Part shown: one piece after another, positions 22,997 through 23,988 of the stretch
Position numbering within the stretch: the first letter of the stretch is position 1
Layout of the letters: every line of letters starts with the position of its first letter
Source: CAYLZW01 sp964388085
GTDB taxonomy: Bacteria > Myxococcota > UBA727 > CAYLZW01
Assembly (NCBI GenBank): GCA_964388085.1
Contig: CAYLZW010000064.1
Location: 1-23,988, forward strand
Reading direction: 5' to 3'
Length of the DNA: 23,988 bases
Translations under genes and position numbers: made by a program
The notes under the pieces: generated by a model
What the model was told of the DNA's origin: nothing
The model's input: only the letters and a program-made list of their open reading frames with translations
Databases searched by the model: none

Positions 22997-23683
22997 TCAG
23001 CGCCGTTTCACGACGACGGGCGACTTCTGCTTCTTCTTCGGCAGGCCCTTCGCCTTCGGCGGGTTCAAGAAGCCCGGCTTCTTTCCGGGCGGGCCCGAGG
23101 GGCGGGTGACGACCGCGCGCTGCGGTGCCGGCGTGGCGCGGGCAGGCTCCTTCGCCGGCTCGCCCTTGTCGGCGGGCTGCTCGACCGGCTTGTCGGCGGT
23201 GACGACGGTGCGGTCGTCGGCGGCCGGCTTCTTCTCTTCGACCTTCTCCGGCGCCTTGGCGGGCTTGCCCTTGGCAGGTCCCTTGTCGCCCCGCGCGACG
23301 GGCGTCGGCTGTGGGCGCTCGCGCCGCGGCAGGCGCACGGGCATGTTCGCGACGTCGCCCATGTCCACGTTGCCGCGGAAGCTGGCGCCGTCGACGATGA
23401 TGACGCGCGGCGCGGCGATGTCACCCACCATGCGCCCCTCGCGCGTGATCTCGACGGACTCGGAGGCCTGGATGTTGCCGACGACGACACCCGAGACGAC
23501 GGCGTTGCGCACGCTCACCTCGGCCTTGACGACGCCGCTCTCCGCCACCACGAGGGTGCGATCGAGCTCGAGGCTGCCCTCGACGCGTCCGAGCACGTGC
23601 AGATCCTCGTCACCCGACAGGTTGCCGCGCACCTGCACGGACTTGCCGATGATGGTGACGCTCGCTTCAGAGACGGTGGCCAT
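22997..23683 (-). CDS. Bactofilin with long basic Lys/Pro-rich C-terminal tail
   Basis: The protein has 228 residues. Residues 8-107 form the bactofilin beta-helix (PF04519), with the repeated pattern VQVRGNLSGDEDLHVLGRVE, GVVKAEVSVRNAVVSGVVVG, NIQASESVEITREGRMVGDI and GASFRGNVDM. Bactofilins self-assemble into cytoskeletal filaments without nucleotide. The last 120 residues are disordered and rich in Lys, Pro and Ala, ending in KKKQKSPVVVKRR; similar tails on myxobacterial bactofilins recruit partners or DNA-segregation proteins. The ATG overlaps the upstream bactofilin stop by one nucleotide (TAATG). Such tandem pairs probably co-polymerise, which is inferred. Confidence 0.93.
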   Translation of the reverse strand: MATVSEASVTIIGKSVQVRGNLSGDEDLHVLGRVEGSLELDRTLVVAESGVVKAEVSVRNAVVSGVVVGNIQASESVEITREGRMVGDIAAPRVIIVDGASFRGNVDMGDVANMPVRLPRRERPQPTPVARGDKGPAKGKPAKAPEKVEEKKPAADDRTVVTADKPVEQPADKGEPAKEPARATPAPQRAVVTRPSGPPGKKPGFLNPPKAKGLPKKKQKSPVVVKRR

Positions 23684-23988
23684 TAGCGCTCCATATCGAC
23701 GTTGCCCTTGAAGACAGCGCCGTCCGCGATCAGGATGCGCGGCGCCTTGATGTCGCCCACCATGCGGCCGTCGGCCTTGAGCTCCACCTTCTCGGACGCC
23801 TGGATGTTGCCGGTCACGTTGCCGCTGATCTCGACGTTGTCCGTCGCGATGTCGGCCTCGACGGTGCCGGAGTCCTCGACGTAGAGGCTCGCGGAGAGGC
23901 TGATGCGACCCTTGATGGTGCCGCGGATGGTGAGATCCTCGTCGCCTGTGATCTCGCCGTCGATCACGATGGTGTTGCCGATGACGGT
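23683..23988 (-). CDS. Bactofilin (partial, N-terminus beyond the window edge)
   Basis: The frame is open to the window end; the 101 visible residues begin in TVIGNTIVIDGEITGDEDL, a typical bactofilin first turn, so the GTG at 23967 is internal and the true start lies outside. The repeats continue as LTIRGTIKGRISLSASLYVE, TVEADIATDNVEISGNVTG, NIQASEKVELKADGRMVGDI and ADGAVFKGNVDMER, and the protein stops right after the beta-helix with no tail. It shares the NIQASE-VE-REGRMVGDI-type segment with the next gene, so the two are close paralogues, one short and one tailed. The stop overlaps the next start (TAATG). Confidence 0.92.
   Translation of the reverse strand, partial: TVIGNTIVIDGEITGDEDLTIRGTIKGRISLSASLYVEDSGTVEADIATDNVEISGNVTGNIQASEKVELKADGRMVGDIKAPRILIADGAVFKGNVDMER

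Overview
The window looks like chromosomal DNA of a myxobacterium (Myxococcota, probably Polyangia). This is an inference from three things: very high GC with strong G/C third positions, a MYXO-CTERM-type sorting tail on a secreted enzyme that also carries a long Gly-Glu linker, and a tandem bactofilin pair. No rRNA, tRNA or CRISPR array was found.

Region 1 (1-4875) looks like an accessory island. A partial membrane-protein gene on the minus strand is divergent from a mercury-resistance operon. That operon has a near-textbook MerR operator/promoter (267-298), a triple-fusion mercury uptake protein (CopZ-like Zn/[2Fe-2S] domain + MerT + MerP-like HMA domain), MerR with the full Hg(II) cysteine triad, and a MerA mercuric reductase without the N-terminal HMA domain. 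A serine recombinase and an unidentified helical protein follow on the opposite strand. By eye this stretch is a little less GC-rich than what follows.

Region 2 (4966-8072) holds a MOP-superfamily polysaccharide flippase with a strong hairpin after its stop, and a secreted NAGPA-type phosphodiester glycosidase with a 30-unit Gly-Glu linker and a MYXO-CTERM tail.

Region 3 (8235-15830, all minus) is a Cu(I)/Ag(I)-type tripartite efflux operon. In transcription order it encodes a small Cys-rich exported protein, a TolC-family outer-membrane lipoprotein, a CusB-type adaptor lipoprotein, a CusA-type RND pump and a DUF3347-like lipoprotein. The last four genes overlap by 4, 4 and 1 nt. The DUF3347-like domain occurs twice: fused to the N-terminus of the adaptor, and as the free last gene.

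Region 4 (16034-23988) is compact housekeeping and envelope sequence: lgt, mutS2, a TPR lipoprotein, a small hypothetical, a Gly-rich exported beta-barrel candidate, and a minus-strand operon of two bactofilins, pyrE and a lipoprotein with one-nucleotide stop/start overlaps. Facing genes here are separated by only 3-16 nt.

The most unusual items are the cytoplasm-to-periplasm CopZ-MerT-MerP fusion, the duplicated DUF3347-like metal domain in the efflux operon, and the Cys-rich protein with structured intergenic DNA at the head of that operon.
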